DNA from: Stachybotrys elegans
Lineage: Eukaryota > Ascomycota > Sordariomycetes > Hypocreales > Stachybotryaceae
Direction of reading: 5' to 3'
Length of the DNA: 64,000 bases
Assembly: GCA_020746835.1 (NCBI GenBank)
Contig: JAGPNK010000039.1
Span: forward strand, 62,001-126,000
Part shown: positions 21,281 to 32,589 of the stretch, piece after piece
Layout of the letters: every line of letters starts with the position of its first letter
Position numbering within the stretch: position 1 is the first letter of the stretch
Translations under genes and position numbers: made by a program
The notes under the pieces: model-generated
Told to the model about the DNA's origin: nothing
The model's input: the letters and a program-made list of their open reading frames with translations, nothing else
The model's database searches: none

Positions 21281-23299
21281 CTATTGTTTGCCGTGAGCCA
21301 GAGAGTGATCTTTCTTGTTTGTCATTGAGACGGTATTCAACCAAAGATAGATGGCTTCATGTGATAGAGTCTCAACCTTGTGCTCTACAAGAGGCGGCAT
21401 AGGTTCAGCGACTACTGCAAACTTTGCAGCATGGACCGACGGGTGTGAATAGATTGACTTGCCGGATGGTTCCATATCTGACGCCATCCAGCGGAAGATC
21501 TCGCCTGTAGCACGATCAGAGCCCATCATGCGTTCTGATTTCAACAAAGGTAGAGGAGGCGCCGCATGTTCAACGTAGGAACAACCCTCTCCTGTCAAAG
21601 CATCTTCTAACTTGGGCGGACTGGCTCGTAGAATATCAAGCGGGCACTCGACTTCCATCTCATCTCCATTTCCTCGGACCCAAGTCCAGCTCCGGTATAC
21701 CCATTTATGCCTTTGGCAGTCAAGATGGGCACGCACTGATAGGTCTGTTTCCCGGACAGGGATGTTGCCAAAGGGTGGCCATGGGCATAGAGGATAATTT
21801 CTGAACGGGTGAGAGGATGGTTCATCATTACATGTATCATACCGCAACCTCCAAACGGCCTCGCGAGCAACCTCGTCTTTAAAGACGTATGGGGTCAAGG
21901 GGTTGTCCATGAACGATTGCGCGGAGGAAGTCCAGAAAGCCACTTCTGGCAGTGGTCTGAACGGCACGGCAGGCATCCCTCCCCGAAGGCAGAGCGGAAT
22001 ATTGAGAGAGATCTTTGTTCCTCCAAATGCCAATATGCCGTACCAAAGGGGGGCAATGCTGGGACGATGTAGAGCAAAGAGATGAGCGAGTTGCTCAAAG
22101 TTGCCTTTCGTGACCAAATCCCTGGCAATGGATAGAGGAGAGTAAAGCCACGTGTCCACGAGGTTGCATTGTATTCCAGGTTCCCAGAAGACGCCATAGG
22201 CTGCCGAAGCAAGGAAATGGGGGTTCCATCCCAGAGTCATAAGGTACGGGAGCTTTTCGTAAAGCTCGTGAGCTGCAGGTGAATCAGGCGACCCTTTGCT
22301 ATTCAAGGCTAAGTCTGACATTGTCGGGAGCTGTACCGGAGCCCCGATTAGGTTGAATAGAGGCAGAGATGAGGCCATGGCAAGGGCAAGTGTCAATTGA
22401 CCAGCCGAAGGGAAGGTAGCCGCGAGCTTGGCCATGTATTGCATTGCTTCCTCGCTGGAGCAGGCGGTGGAATTGTCAGAGGCGGATATTTCGTCTTCAA
22501 GGTCTGCAGTGACGTGGAAACGAATGTTCCCATGAAGGCGAACTGACCATGGTGTTAGCGTGGTGATTGCAGAGCTGCTCGTGGCTTTCGTCCACCACTT
22601 CAGTTCCACAGCAGTGGCATGGCCCAGATGGACCTTGATCATCTTTGCACCAGCCTCTGTAGATGTCTCCTCCTCCTCCGTATAGCAAATGGGCTGACGC
22701 CGTCTTTCTAAAAGGGCCGCCGAGAAGATATAGCACCACCCAAGAAAGAACAGCGGCAGCGCCTCGGTCTTTTCATCTGCAAAGCAAAAGCGTCTGTGCT
22801 CTGTCACTTCGCACATAGTGGGTTGATCGCGGGTGAGAGTCCATGGATACCGACTGCCTCTGCGCTGACAGAGATCTGATTTGCAACCATCAAGTCGCCA
22901 CGATGCGTAACCATTGAGTGTCTCCTCGGTCCATTCATATGGAAACTTGGGGATCCCGTGAATTAAGGTATTCAGGTTTATCATGTCTGCTGACATGGAA
23001 GCCGCTGCGCTTCTATGCTTCAATTCAGACCAGTAACGCTGGCTGCTGTAGGCGACTTCCTGGACCCGGTCGGGCTCAGGCCGAATCGGCGATACGTCCC
23101 CATCTTCCTCTCCAGAGGAGGAGCATTGAGTCGAACTGGCGCTTGAGGAGTATTGAGACGAACTGACGTTTGAGAGGGTCATTTTGCGTAAGGGATTGGC
23201 AAGCCTGGCTGTTATGTTCTGCTCTCTTGAGTTGCCTGTGCAAATGGTGCAGACCGCTTGGAGTTTAGGTATTCCACACATCACGTGATTCAACGCCAT
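21281..23299 (-). CDS. Large uncharacterised fungal protein, 672 aa
   Basis: An uninterrupted frame of 672 codons on the minus strand, converging on the DUF7924 gene with about 107 bp between stops. The first ATG is 23299. A second at 23179 (MTLSNVSSS) precedes a Ser-rich stretch and may be the real start. The protein is rich in Trp, Tyr and Pro, has a Cys-containing block near residues 135-145 and two moderately hydrophobic segments (near 180 and 300), and lacks a signal peptide. The composition looks like a folded cytosolic enzyme or large structural protein. I know of similar-looking uncharacterised proteins in Pezizomycotina but cannot name a domain. Length and clean coding frame make it very likely real. 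Confidence 0.8.
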   Translation of the reverse strand: MALNHVMCGIPKLQAVCTICTGNSREQNITARLANPLRKMTLSNVSSSQYSSSASSTQCSSSGEEDGDVSPIRPEPDRVQEVAYSSQRYWSELKHRSAAASMSADMINLNTLIHGIPKFPYEWTEETLNGYASWRLDGCKSDLCQRRGSRYPWTLTRDQPTMCEVTEHRRFCFADEKTEALPLFFLGWCYIFSAALLERRRQPICYTEEEETSTEAGAKMIKVHLGHATAVELKWWTKATSSSAITTLTPWSVRLHGNIRFHVTADLEDEISASDNSTACSSEEAMQYMAKLAATFPSAGQLTLALAMASSLPLFNLIGAPVQLPTMSDLALNSKGSPDSPAAHELYEKLPYLMTLGWNPHFLASAAYGVFWEPGIQCNLVDTWLYSPLSIARDLVTKGNFEQLAHLFALHRPSIAPLWYGILAFGGTKISLNIPLCLRGGMPAVPFRPLPEVAFWTSSAQSFMDNPLTPYVFKDEVAREAVWRLRYDTCNDEPSSHPFRNYPLCPWPPFGNIPVRETDLSVRAHLDCQRHKWVYRSWTWVRGNGDEMEVECPLDILRASPPKLEDALTGEGCSYVEHAAPPLPLLKSERMMGSDRATGEIFRWMASDMEPSGKSIYSHPSVHAAKFAVVAEPMPPLVEHKVETLSHEAIYLWLNTVSMTNKKDHSLAHGKQ

Positions 23300-23375
23300 G
23301 ACTGCTCATAGGTTATTGGTATAGGGTAGCTTATTAGCTTCACTGGCCTGCTTCCACCGTCTAGAATTCTAGCAG

Positions 23376-24116
23376 CTACTTGCTCCTTTGCTTCTTCTTC
23401 CCTTTCTTGTCTGGAAGATTATAGGTATAGAAGTCACCAAACCAATAAACAACACTTCCATCCTCACAAAGCTGCTCGTTCCACTCCTTATGTAAGGTAT
23501 CATATTTTTCTCCCCCGTACGAAAATCTCAACTTGTCCTTGTGCCATTCCACCTCGACTTCGACCTGTTGGGTCACAGACTTGCCAATGGACAACTGACC
23601 GAACCCTACAGAGAGTGCCTCAGCCGCCTCCCATTGCTGGTTGGCGGTAGACGATGGGCCAGCAATATCCTTTATTTGCTCGGGGTTCATTTGGAGAGGA
23701 TCAATTTCGTCTCGGGAGTCGTACCGCGCGTGGGCCTTCTCTTTATTCTTGGCCTTTTTAGGCTTCCGGCGGTCGTTTGTGTCATGCCACCTTTCGACTC
23801 CCTTTTTGTCCACGTAGTAATATCTCTCTTCTTCCCCATCCCACTCACAAGGGTGCTTGAATTCTTCAGCATTCGATGCCACCCTGTGATCGCTTGGCTT
23901 TGCTGCAGGGTGGGATGGGCAAGTATGACAGAACGTATAGCCATGGTCCGGGGACTGGCAGAGATACCATTCCTTCTTACATTGTTTCTTTTTATCCCAA
24001 GCTGGGCATCTCCATAGACTGTGCTCGTTGTAAAAGTGAGTGCATATAGGACAGACCCCGGGCAGGCCGGAGCTAGTTGACATGGTGAACGCAAACAGAG
24101 GTCGAATGTATTTCAA
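23376..24116 (-). CDS. Cys/His-rich hypothetical protein, 235-246 aa
   Basis: A single exon. The start is at 24116 or, more likely, 24083 (MSTSSGLPGV). Residues about 20-70 carry a run of Cys and His in CPIC-x2-HFYNEHSLWRCP, then C-x5-WYLC, then FCHTC and a later HPCEW, a layout typical of zinc-stabilised mini-domains. A central Lys-rich segment (KKAKNKEKAHAR) is probably disordered. The C-terminal part is aromatic-rich (SVVYWFGDFYTY) and ends in a basic tail. No catalytic motif is visible. It lies just upstream of the 672-aa gene on the same strand with about 75 bp between, so the two might be read in one transcript unit or the annotation boundary may move. Confidence 0.65.
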   Translation of the reverse strand: MKYIRPLFAFTMSTSSGLPGVCPICTHFYNEHSLWRCPAWDKKKQCKKEWYLCQSPDHGYTFCHTCPSHPAAKPSDHRVASNAEEFKHPCEWDGEEERYYYVDKKGVERWHDTNDRRKPKKAKNKEKAHARYDSRDEIDPLQMNPEQIKDIAGPSSTANQQWEAAEALSVGFGQLSIGKSVTQQVEVEVEWHKDKLRFSYGGEKYDTLHKEWNEQLCEDGSVVYWFGDFYTYNLPDKKGKKKQRSK

Positions 24117-24672
24117 AGAAAAAGAATTGCCAACAAGTAAGCAGATGTTGTCAAAGACTGAGGGTTATACTTCTATACATAGCGACGAATGCACACGATT
24201 TTATAGTTATGTTGCGCATGTTACCACAACTGTCTGTCTCTGCTCGCTTTTGCGCAGTACGCGTATGGGCTGCATGGTTGCATTTGCCGGAGTATCTGCC
24301 AAGGCTATGTTACCACCACTTTTGGCTCATTACAACCAGGCAATGAAACGAATGGCCATGCACGAGATTCAGCCGATCAAATGCAGATGACCAGGAATTA
24401 TATCCACCCTCCTGCTTAGAAAGCAACTGCAGGAGGGGAACGGAGAACGGGCGCTGATATCAGCCACATCACAGCTGGCAGAGCGGGGGTGACATACAAC
24501 ATACCCCAGTAAAATGTGGGCACTTCCGTCTTATCAGCTTTGTCCACGTGTCCTCTTGTTGACCCGCCCCCAATTCATTTCTTCGCTTTTGCGTTCGCTG
24601 TCGAGTTCGCGTTCGAGTTCGCTGCTCACTTCTTCATTGTTCGTTTCGGTACGTCTTTGTCCTTCATCACCA
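24117..24672. other. Intergenic, divergent promoters
   Basis: Region between the Cys/His-rich gene (minus) and the 277-aa gene (plus). Near 24,585-24,650 there is a short TTCG(C/A)-rich run resembling the 12-bp minisatellite at 26.1 kb. The open frame continues upstream of 24673, but the Ser/Leu-rich translation there is probably leader. Confidence 0.5.
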
Positions 24673-25567
24673 ATGCCATTCTCCCCGGAGGAAGCAGTTC
24701 TCTTCGGACTTGACTCCGACATCGGGATTCATGCAGCAAATTTGGAAATTGCTAGGAGCCTCGTCTTGATAAGAAAGAACTTGGAGAAGAACACAAACTT
24801 GCTCAAAACTCTCACCGTGGCAGAATTTAGTCGACGGACTACGTTGAAGTGTAACTTCAATAAGAATGTTGAGCACTTTGCGACTAAACATGACCGCAGC
24901 CATGCACTTCATCCTTTCGAGGGTAATTGTCGTGTTGATCTTTTTATCCTGACCTGCATTACATTGACCGAAACGGCACACAAGTCCCTCGAGGATAATC
25001 TTTTTGGTCCAAGGTTCCCCGAGTTTTGTGCTCGTATTATCGGTGATTTTACGATATCTCAAAAACTTCGGAAACGACTTATAAGCGACGTGGAAGCAGC
25101 CTGCCAGCAACACGGTAGTCCCGAAAGAATCGCTCTACTTGGTATTGGGTTGGATGTGGAAGGACCGCCTTCATCAGTTCAGGCTCCGTTGAACCCACCG
25201 GCTCCCGTACCCTCGCATAGAGCCTTAGCACACCCACCTAAACGTAAGGAGTATCTGCTTTGGAGGAGAGACCCGGCTAAACCCTTTGATAGGATATGCA
25301 ATGCAGTACATGGGATCAAAGAGTCAAAACCTGATCTCCTTGTTGAACAACCATCCATTACGACAGGCGATAGAGACTAGCCAGCAATGGAATCTAGAGA
25401 AGCAAGCAGACGTCAGTCATGAGTTTACAGACTGCTTCATCACGCTGGTTCCTGCTCAGGAGAAAGAGGATATAACATTTCTTATACGAGTAGGACAAAC
25501 GCAGTCGACTCAGGACATTATTAATCGGCTCGATTACAAAACAGGGTGGGATTTTGAACAGTTATAG
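24673..25567 (+). CDS. Hypothetical protein, 277 aa, two exons
   Basis: Exons 24673-25305 and 25367-25567 are joined in phase 0 by a 61-nt intron (GTACAT..ACGACAG). Without this splice the first frame stops at 25380 and the second has no start. The chosen start, MPFSPEEAVLFG, follows a C/T-rich leader. The protein is helical in composition at the N-terminus, has a Pro-rich linker near residues 170-190 and an acidic C-terminus ending WDFEQL. No known motif is visible. It probably represents a soluble, lineage-specific protein of unknown role. Confidence 0.62.
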
Positions 25568-27554
25568 ACCACTACACATAGATACTCTGTCAAGTAAACC
25601 TGACAGTGCTATTGTAAACCTTCACTCTACAACCTTTTGACACGGGCTGTCCAGCTTCCCCAGTATCATTTCCCCACCACCTAGCCGACTCCTCGCCACT
25701 ATCATAAATCATGATGGAAACTCCTTTTGCGATCACATTGGTTTGTGATTCGACTAATAGCGTGTGATGACCGCGCATGTATTCACCAGTTCCGGCTGAG
25801 GCTTCGGTTCTGGCTGAGGCTTCATCGCCTGGCGGCATTTCAGGTCCCTGAGTTTTTAGGTAAGAATAGAAAGACTGAAGAGGGTCGTAGACTCACTATC
25901 GAGGAAGCACTCGGTGCGATGAAGGAATCTGAGTATTGGCACGAAGAGGTTCTCTTGGGCTGATGAGTGTAATGAGCTGTTTTTGTTTCGCGCTCATGCC
26001 ATTGCTCTTCGCTATGTGAATAGTCTTGGAAAATTTTGCCCCTCCTCTTTTCTTTCCCAAGTTCGGCCCAAATTCGGGCCTAAATTCAGCCCAATGGGTG
26101 GGGTTCGCTGTGGGGTTCGCGACTGGGTTCGCTACTGGGTTCGTGGTTGGATTCGTGATTGGGTTCGCTACTGGGTTCGTTACTGGGTTCGCTACTTGGT
26201 TCGTGGTTGGATTCGTGATTTGGGTTCGCTACTGGGTTCGTTAATGGATTCGTTATTATATTCGTTATTGGGTTCGTTATTATGTTCGTTATTGCGCCGT
26301 TTTACGTCTACTGGGATTCGCTACTGTCACTTTATGCTTCTGTCACTTTATGCTTCTGTCAATATCGCCGGTAAGGTTTTGTTCAGGCCTTATTTATTGT
26401 CTCACTTTCTCAGTCATATAAATACTCACATATCAGCTTGATTAATACTGAAAGGACTATCATGACTGTCGACACCTCATGTCAACGCCAGCACTCAAAC
26501 TGTAGTCCGGCTGATGCATGTATCAAGTGGGCAATGGCTGGTCAAACTGCAAGCGGCCACCCTCGGACCCTGTAGAACCCGATGGTATGAACCAGACATG
26601 AGCTGAAGTCTGGATTCGTCAATTGGGAGGCGATCCTGCCCTGTTCCTATGCGACCATCCCTAATCAGGCGGTGTCCCATGTTGAAGCTCATGCAAGTGG
26701 CATCCATATTGGCTAATTGACCGAGCTACGCAGCCCTTCTCTAACTACAAGCAACATGACATGCATCCTGGTCAATTCAATACGTCTGGGGCTCATTTAC
26801 CGAGTATGGTTCAGATGTATGCAGCCATCTCCCATGGAAGATGGCAAGGATAAGCCTGGTTAACCTGATACGATCTGATCCTACATTTCCGCGAATATCT
26901 GGGCACCCTCACCCCACTTAGCTGTAGTTGAATAGTCAGCGTGGTGATGGCATTCCATGTCCACCCACTGGTAAAGGTGAGTGCGAGGCCACAGTCAAAG
27001 CAGCCATCTCCTGCCGAAGATGATGGTATCGACTGCATAAGTTGGGGCTGATCTGGCCACCCCATGTCAATTGGACATCCACACTGGCGAATTGGTGAAG
27101 TAGTCTATTATGAGGTCACGTCAAGGATCTAGATACGCTACGCGGTCGACCTGCATGCGACCTCATGTGGAGCGGCCAGAATCCTGACGTGTTCTGCCGA
27201 GTGCCTGCCGTGTAGCTGTAAATGGACTAACCGGCATGATGGATGGATGAACTCTCAGTCTACTGGCAGTACCTTCTTACAATGGAGATGGCTGGTCCAG
27301 CTGCATGCAGCCACTTCCCGTCGACAATGGTGCCAACCGCATATTCCAGGGCTGATTTTCGGCTGCCCCTTATCAATGCTCAAGCAATTGATGTCCACAC
27401 TGGTCAATTGGTAAAGGTGTCTTTGGCAACATGCAACATGGCAAGGATAACGCCCTGGCCGGCATGTACGAGGCCTGGTTTCTGACGTATCCGTTAGGGA
27501 CTGGGCACTCTCACCCGCCTTCTCAGCTGCGGCAGAATAGCCAGCGCTCACTCC
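25568..27554. other. Repeat-dominated interval without genes
   Basis: Contains the 12-bp minisatellite (26,099-26,290) and a diverged repeat tract (about 26,460-27,575). Frames in between, for example 25727-25963, are short and motif-less. The minisatellite frames translate to repetitive Gly/Phe/Val strings and are not called as genes. Confidence 0.6.
26099..26290. repeat. 12-bp minisatellite, about 16 units
   Basis: Degenerate tandem units of the form GGGTTCG(C/T)TACT/GGTT/TATT. The TTCG core is invariant in nearly every unit. Units near the right end are more T-rich. Confidence 0.92.
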
Positions 27555-27575
27555 ATGTCCACGGTCGCCCGCTTT
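26815..27575. repeat. Diverged internal duplications
   Basis: Several blocks recur with 70-85% similarity by eye. 'ATGGCAAGGATAA' occurs at about 26,838 and 27,432. 'CTGGGCACYCTCACCC...' followed by 'AGAATAGYCAGCG...CCATGTCCAC' occurs at about 26,900 and 27,500. 'GCATA..GGGCTGAT' followed by 'GTCCACACTGGYCAATTGG' occurs at about 27,030 and 27,330. Order and spacing are not constant, so this is an old rearranged tandem duplication. Confidence 0.7.
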
Positions 27576-27989
27576 GCGCGGACCGGCCTAGCAGGTATAA
27601 GAATGCCCCTTCTTCCAGCATTCATTCAAACTATCACAGCTTGTCTAGTTCCACTGTCTGCAATTGCTAGTGTGAATTCACAAAGCCAAGAGACAGCCAC
27701 AACACCCCAACACCCATCAAGTATCTTTGACGCTGTCACGCATATACCAATCCACCAAACTACTCAAAGCTACCTCGAGTTGACTCTCTTCCGTAAGTAT
27801 GCCGTGGTTCTCTCCAAAAAAGCGACCGGATGTCATTTTTCTTACAAGCTTGTGAGCCTCTAGTCTTCCCTGACAGAATGTCCGATAACCAACAGAGGAA
27901 TAATGACCCGAAGTATTCCAAGGATGGCCCGAGACCTCCCCCAACCCACCTCCTTCCGGCAGTTCTACGAAAACCAACGGCGGCGGTGA
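27555..27989 (+). CDS. Possible small protein, 116 aa
   Basis: Two exons, 27555-27792 and 27877-27989, split by an 84-nt intron with a perfect GTAAGT donor and CCCTGACAG end; the frame closes in phase. The N-terminus (Arg-rich, then a hydrophobic run around residues 18-42 ending in Ala/Ser/Asn) resembles a mitochondrial presequence or a weak signal peptide. The remainder is Ser/Thr/Gln-rich and the tail is Arg-rich. No motif. It starts inside the repeat tract, which lowers confidence. Confidence 0.35.
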
Positions 27990-28995
27990 TGCTACAAGCG
28001 ATTCGATAGAACATAATACAAAAGACCTTGATCCTATCAAATCCAGTTCAGTGGTTGATTATAAAGGCTGAGTGAGTATTGGCTAGAAGATCAGATCTTA
28101 CGCTTGGAGCATTGAAGACAAAGTATAAGCATGTATATTGGTCGCAGTCATACTTAGATCAATTGAGCTATGCATAATTTTGTTGAAGCCATCACCCTGA
28201 AGGTGGGATTGAGTGACGTCGCGCTCAGCAGTTTAGCCATATGCGGTTTAGCGTGGAATGCGTACCCTCTCCTTCGAGCTGAACCCAAACTCAAAATCCT
28301 GCCCAAGACACCTGGCCACATGAACGACACAACGCGCGCTTCCCTGCCATGATGACTTTTGACCCGCCGCAAACACAAAAAATTCATACAATACTGTAGC
28401 TGGTACAGCCCCCAGTTCCTTCTTATCGCGATGGAGAAGCTCTGCGCTCAATTGCCCGACAGAAACCTTAAGAAGCGACATAGCACCGTCTTGCACACTT
28501 TTGAACCGACCCAAGTCGATCGTGAAATCCTTGAATGCTTTAAAGTGACCTATGTAAGGCTCATTATCCTTCTCGGGCAAGAGAAAACTGATCAGGTTCT
28601 TACAGGGACGAAAGATTGCGGACAAAGGAAACTATACAGGCGTTAGGGAACATGGCCCACGCCAGCTTGACCGTGGCATAATGGCCTCAGACAAAGACCT
28701 TGATACCGTGTATATACCCATTGCAATGGGGATACAACTATCGCCCAAAGTATTTTACCAGCCCGACAGGAATCAGGAACTCCAAGAGCCTCTACCATGG
28801 AATATAGGAATCCCTATATTCACGGTGGGAGGCAGTCGACTTCATGTCCAAGAGGGACCTGTACGCTTCATAATGGTCGAGTTCATTAAAGCGCAGAGTG
28901 GGAAGGAGGAAAAGGAAAAGGAAAAGGAAAAGACGGAGCAAGTTTGAGGGAAAGCACGTGTATGTTGGAAGTTGACGCATTCGCATATAGTATTT
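27990..28995. other. Interval with two weak small ORFs
   Basis: A plus-strand ORF (28681-28947, 88 aa) has an unusual Lys/Glu repeat tail encoded by GGAAAA repeats. A minus-strand ORF (28248-28625, 125 aa) is folded-looking but has no start context or motif. Either could be genuine or a fragment; I do not call them. Confidence 0.35.
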
Positions 28996-31900
28996 CTAAC
29001 CATAGGTATTATAACTAGACATTGCATGATGATTCACCGGTGAAAGACTTCTAGTCCTGAATTCCAACATTTCCAATGCCATCTCGAATTGGCTGTCATG
29101 CTCATGTTGCCCAGCATCCCATGTCGACCCTCTCATGGCATTGCTCGGAGGAGATAGAAGGGGCCGAACAGGTGATACGACTTCTATGAGAGCGGCATGT
29201 GATGATTGCGCGCCGCCGTCGTTAGAAGGCGGTCCTGTGGGTGCTGGACTTTGGAAATTGGGCTCTCGATCGTAGGGGGAGTAAGGCGTCCTAGGAACAA
29301 TCGTAGCAGCCTGATCACTAGCTCCTGTCGGTTGCATGGCGTGCTCCATATTCTCAATCCTATGCTGGGAATAGCACTGCATCGGTGTCTCTTTTATGTT
29401 GGTGTCTTGACGACTCGGGCCAATCAGGTCATTGATGCCAGGAAGCAGGCCCTGATGAGGAAGGGACTTCTGGGAATGCGGCATTCTGTTTTCTGACGAT
29501 GTAGCAGGCTGCTGCGGTGATGTCCCTGGGCCAGATAGCGCTATGGGGAGGTTGTTGTGCTCAGCGGAAAGGTGGGCTCCATCACTGGGGGGGCTCAAAT
29601 CATCGGACCAGCCTGACCTTGCACCCGTGCCACTGTTTAGGCTTGCGTCCCAAGCCGAGGTCGAGGCGGCTGTAACAAATACTGCTGGATGTTCGAATGA
29701 ATGCCGAATATTTTCTCTCGCGGCAACGTCGTCTGTGACCGCTCGGGCTAAGGACCCTACCGCACGCGACGCGCGTTGGGTATACCTAATGTCGCCATGG
29801 AATTTAAGGAGTGCAGAAGCAGCGTCTTCCGCGGTCGTTTGGGCCGGAGGCACTATATCAGACACCGGAGTCCCGGGTAATAGAAAATTACTGCCCTGGG
29901 ATATCCCATTGACTCCGGGGAGGGCCATATTTTGATTCGGACCTTGTGGAACAGAATTATGACCGTCTGTAGGGCAGACCAGTGCGGGACGACTGTTGGA
30001 TGACGTGGCAGGGCTGTCACTCTCTGCTGTGTCTCGGCCGATGGTACATGGTGTGGGTTGTATTGATGTCGCTTCGGCAACTCGTGGGGGCCCATCAGGC
30101 TGTGCCGTTGCCCTTAGTTCATGGGTCTCGTCTGGCAAGCCAGCGATGTCCAGATGCGATACCACAATTGGTTGGCCGCGACCGTTATCGCCGAAGTCAT
30201 TCATGCTAGGAAGGATGTTGACTACCTCAGCAGGGGACACCGGTGATCCACATGAAGTCTGTTGATCTGAGGCTGTTTTTTGTTTCTTCTGTCTCGTGCA
30301 TGAAGTCGACTCATTGCGATGGTGCTTGATAGATCGTGAGGCAGAGGGGCCTTGGGGCTCCGAGGGGTATTCCATAGCGACGCTTGGGTAGAGGGAATTT
30401 CCAATTGGCTTGATTCGTAATTTCTTAGGGATATCGGGGAACTGGTTGAGTCGGAATTTGATGGAGGACTCATCCTCACCAGGACTAAATGATCCAAGTG
30501 CAGTGAAACCAGCACGATCGCAGATAGTATCGAAACTAATAGAATGTTAGTCAAAGTTGATTCACATTGTACAGAATCACACACGGTTCGCGCTGATATG
30601 CGCTAATCTTGACAAGCGGATGAAGAATGCAGTGAATATGCGGATCAATCTGCTTGGCTTGCTCTTTTATTGCTTTTGATATACCTCGTGCAACAAGCCT
30701 CTCTAGCCGAGGCCAGTCCGATTGTACTTGTTGTCTGAAGTGAGTATATGGGGACTGAACTGTTGCTGTTAGCTATGAGCAAGAGAATTTTCTTGGTGTA
30801 TCATACTAGCCAGTGCAACGAAAGTCAGCAAACCCATTCTCCCAATATTATAGCACACCCGATTTGCAATCCTTAAAATTATTCCTGCTTGCCGAGCTGG
30901 ATGATAGCGATATGAATCTGCTATCCGGGGGTCCCAATTGATATACCAGATACAACTCGCATAGAGGTGTATGATACGGGTTATATGCTTGACTTCTTTG
31001 AGGTTTTCGCTCGCTTCTTCCCATATTGCATCAGCCAGTCGCACATAATCAGTGCTTTGTGTCTCCTTCGCCTTCAGAACCTCGAACGGTATTGGCGAGC
31101 CCTGTTCATGAAAACGCAAGGCGATTCCCAGGGCTGTCTGTAGGCCTTCAACTATTTTCCCTGAAACTAGAGATAGCTGGTCTTCCTCAGCATCTTCCTC
31201 AGCATCGCTATCGGCATCGTCGTTCTCGGCATCGTCGTTCTCGGCATCGTTCTCGGCATCGTTATCGGCACCCTCATCAGTCTCGAAGTCAACGTCCCCG
31301 GGGTCATCGCCATGGGCATCATTGCTGTCGACCTCGTCCTCGGCATCGTCGTTCTCAGCCTCGTCCTCGGCATCGTCGTTCTCAGCCTCGTCCTCGGCAT
31401 CGTCGTTCTCAGCCTCGTCCTCGGCATCGTCGTTCTCAGCCTCGTCCTCGGCATCGTCGTTCTCAGCCTCGTTCTCGGCATCGTTATCAGCACCCTCATC
31501 AGCCTCGAAGTCAACGTCCCCGGGATCATCGCCATGAGTATCATTGCCGTCGACATCGCCCTCTGTTCTTCTTGACGACTCTTGGATGGAGTGTAAATCA
31601 GGTGAATTGGGATCCAATAGGCTCGCGAGACGCCGGAGTTCTTCAACAGATTTTGCGCCACAGTAGCCTGTTGATTTGGACGGCGCAACACGAGGTTCGT
31701 TCCCGACCCATTTTCCAGGCTTAAAAATCTGCTTCCGGACATCGCCTGCCTTGGCTTTAGGACAGCATGGAGTATGGACAAGGGAGGCCAAAAGGACATT
31801 TCCATCTAAATGGTCAAAGAAATGCTCATGACAGCGGATATGGGAGACAAGCCAGTGTCTCTGGATAGGAGTGAGGACAACAAGATGCACTTCAGATCCA

Positions 31901-32013
31901 GCATCAATGATGTCATATTTAGTGACCAGATCCGCGAGTCTGCCCGTGAGGTATTCGTTCAGTTTTTCCATGCTGTGTAGGTGGTTAAAACTTGGGCTCT
32001 TCCACGAGTGCAC
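28996..32013 (-). CDS. Acidic-repeat protein with long disordered tail, 973 aa
   Basis: Three exons: 32013-30807, 30759-30585 and 30535-28996, with phases 1 and 2 fitting exactly. Intron 1 has GTATGA, GCTAAC and AACAG. Intron 2 has GTGTGT, GACTAAC and TTAG. The start is 32013 or 31971 (MEKLNEYLT). Residues 1-145 look folded and contain a His/Cys-rich stretch (HIRCHEHFFDHLDG, then HTPCCPKAK). Residues about 150-275 are an extreme acidic tract built from a 27-bp repeat (A-E-N-D-D-A-E-D-E) flanked by two copies of a 77-bp block. A helical domain follows (280-460), then more than 450 residues rich in Pro, Ser, Gly and Asn, probably disordered, with a basic cluster near its start (RQKKQK). The layout suggests a nuclear scaffold or chromatin-associated protein. 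No family is recognised. Confidence 0.75.
31255..31554. repeat. Nested coding repeats (5 x 27 bp between 77-bp duplicates)
   Basis: Five almost identical 27-bp units (about 31,336-31,470) sit between two copies of a 77-bp sequence (31,255-31,331 and 31,478-31,554) that differ at few positions. All lengths keep the frame of the acidic protein. Confidence 0.9.
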
Positions 32014-32068
32014 ATGAACGCGTGAGGGGGACAGTGTTTACGGAGAAATAGGCGATATTTAACCCCAA

Positions 32069-32107
32069 GGGGTCGGTCTATCGTACTAAGTATGATAGGC
32101 CGACCCC
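32069..32107. repeat. 14-bp inverted repeat, 11-nt loop
   Basis: GGGGTCGGTCTATC at 32,069-32,082 pairs with GATAGGCCGACCCC at 32,094-32,107, with one mismatch. It could be a transcribed hairpin, a cruciform, or fused termini of a small inverted-repeat element. No target-site duplication is evident. Confidence 0.85.
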
Positions 32108-32589
32108 CCTCGGTCGGCAAAACCTCGCCGGCACTACTGATTTGGACGTTGGTGCCTTAGCGCGACAGTACACACCTTACTTCTGAGGGGGTGAGGGCGG
32201 TTGTGGGGCATATTTTTGCCTTCTCAAAACGTAAGATACGTATACGCGCCCCCCCCATCTCAAACTGTGAGGAAGAATATCAGCCCAAATAAAGCACTTG
32301 GCCAATAGCGGGTGCATTCGCCTTTTTTGGTTCTCACACAAACCCACACATCTGCCTTGCATCTAGTTGCCTTCCAGCACCACCCAACTCCTCGCTCCTT
32401 TTCTCCTGGTTCGCTTTATTCACTTATGCCCTTGCCCCTGCTCTCAGGCTTTGCCTCCAGTGGTGAAGCGGACCAAAGCCTTAGGACAGCAAACTTAGCC
32501 ATAGGCGGCGTCCATGTTGCCCCCCTATTTATTCATGGCCAGCTCGGTATTTTCGGAAAGAGGTCCCTGCCATGCCACTCTCTAGGAAA

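Noticed and set aside
26026..26441. Repetitive Gly/Phe/Val and Arg/Tyr/Trp frames as genes
   Set aside because: They are translations of the 12-bp minisatellite in different frames, with no start context or homology.
31026..31724. Plus-strand Arg/His/Ser-repeat frames opposite the acidic tract
   Set aside because: They are antisense shadows of the 27-bp coding repeat in the minus-strand gene, which has consistent introns and phases.
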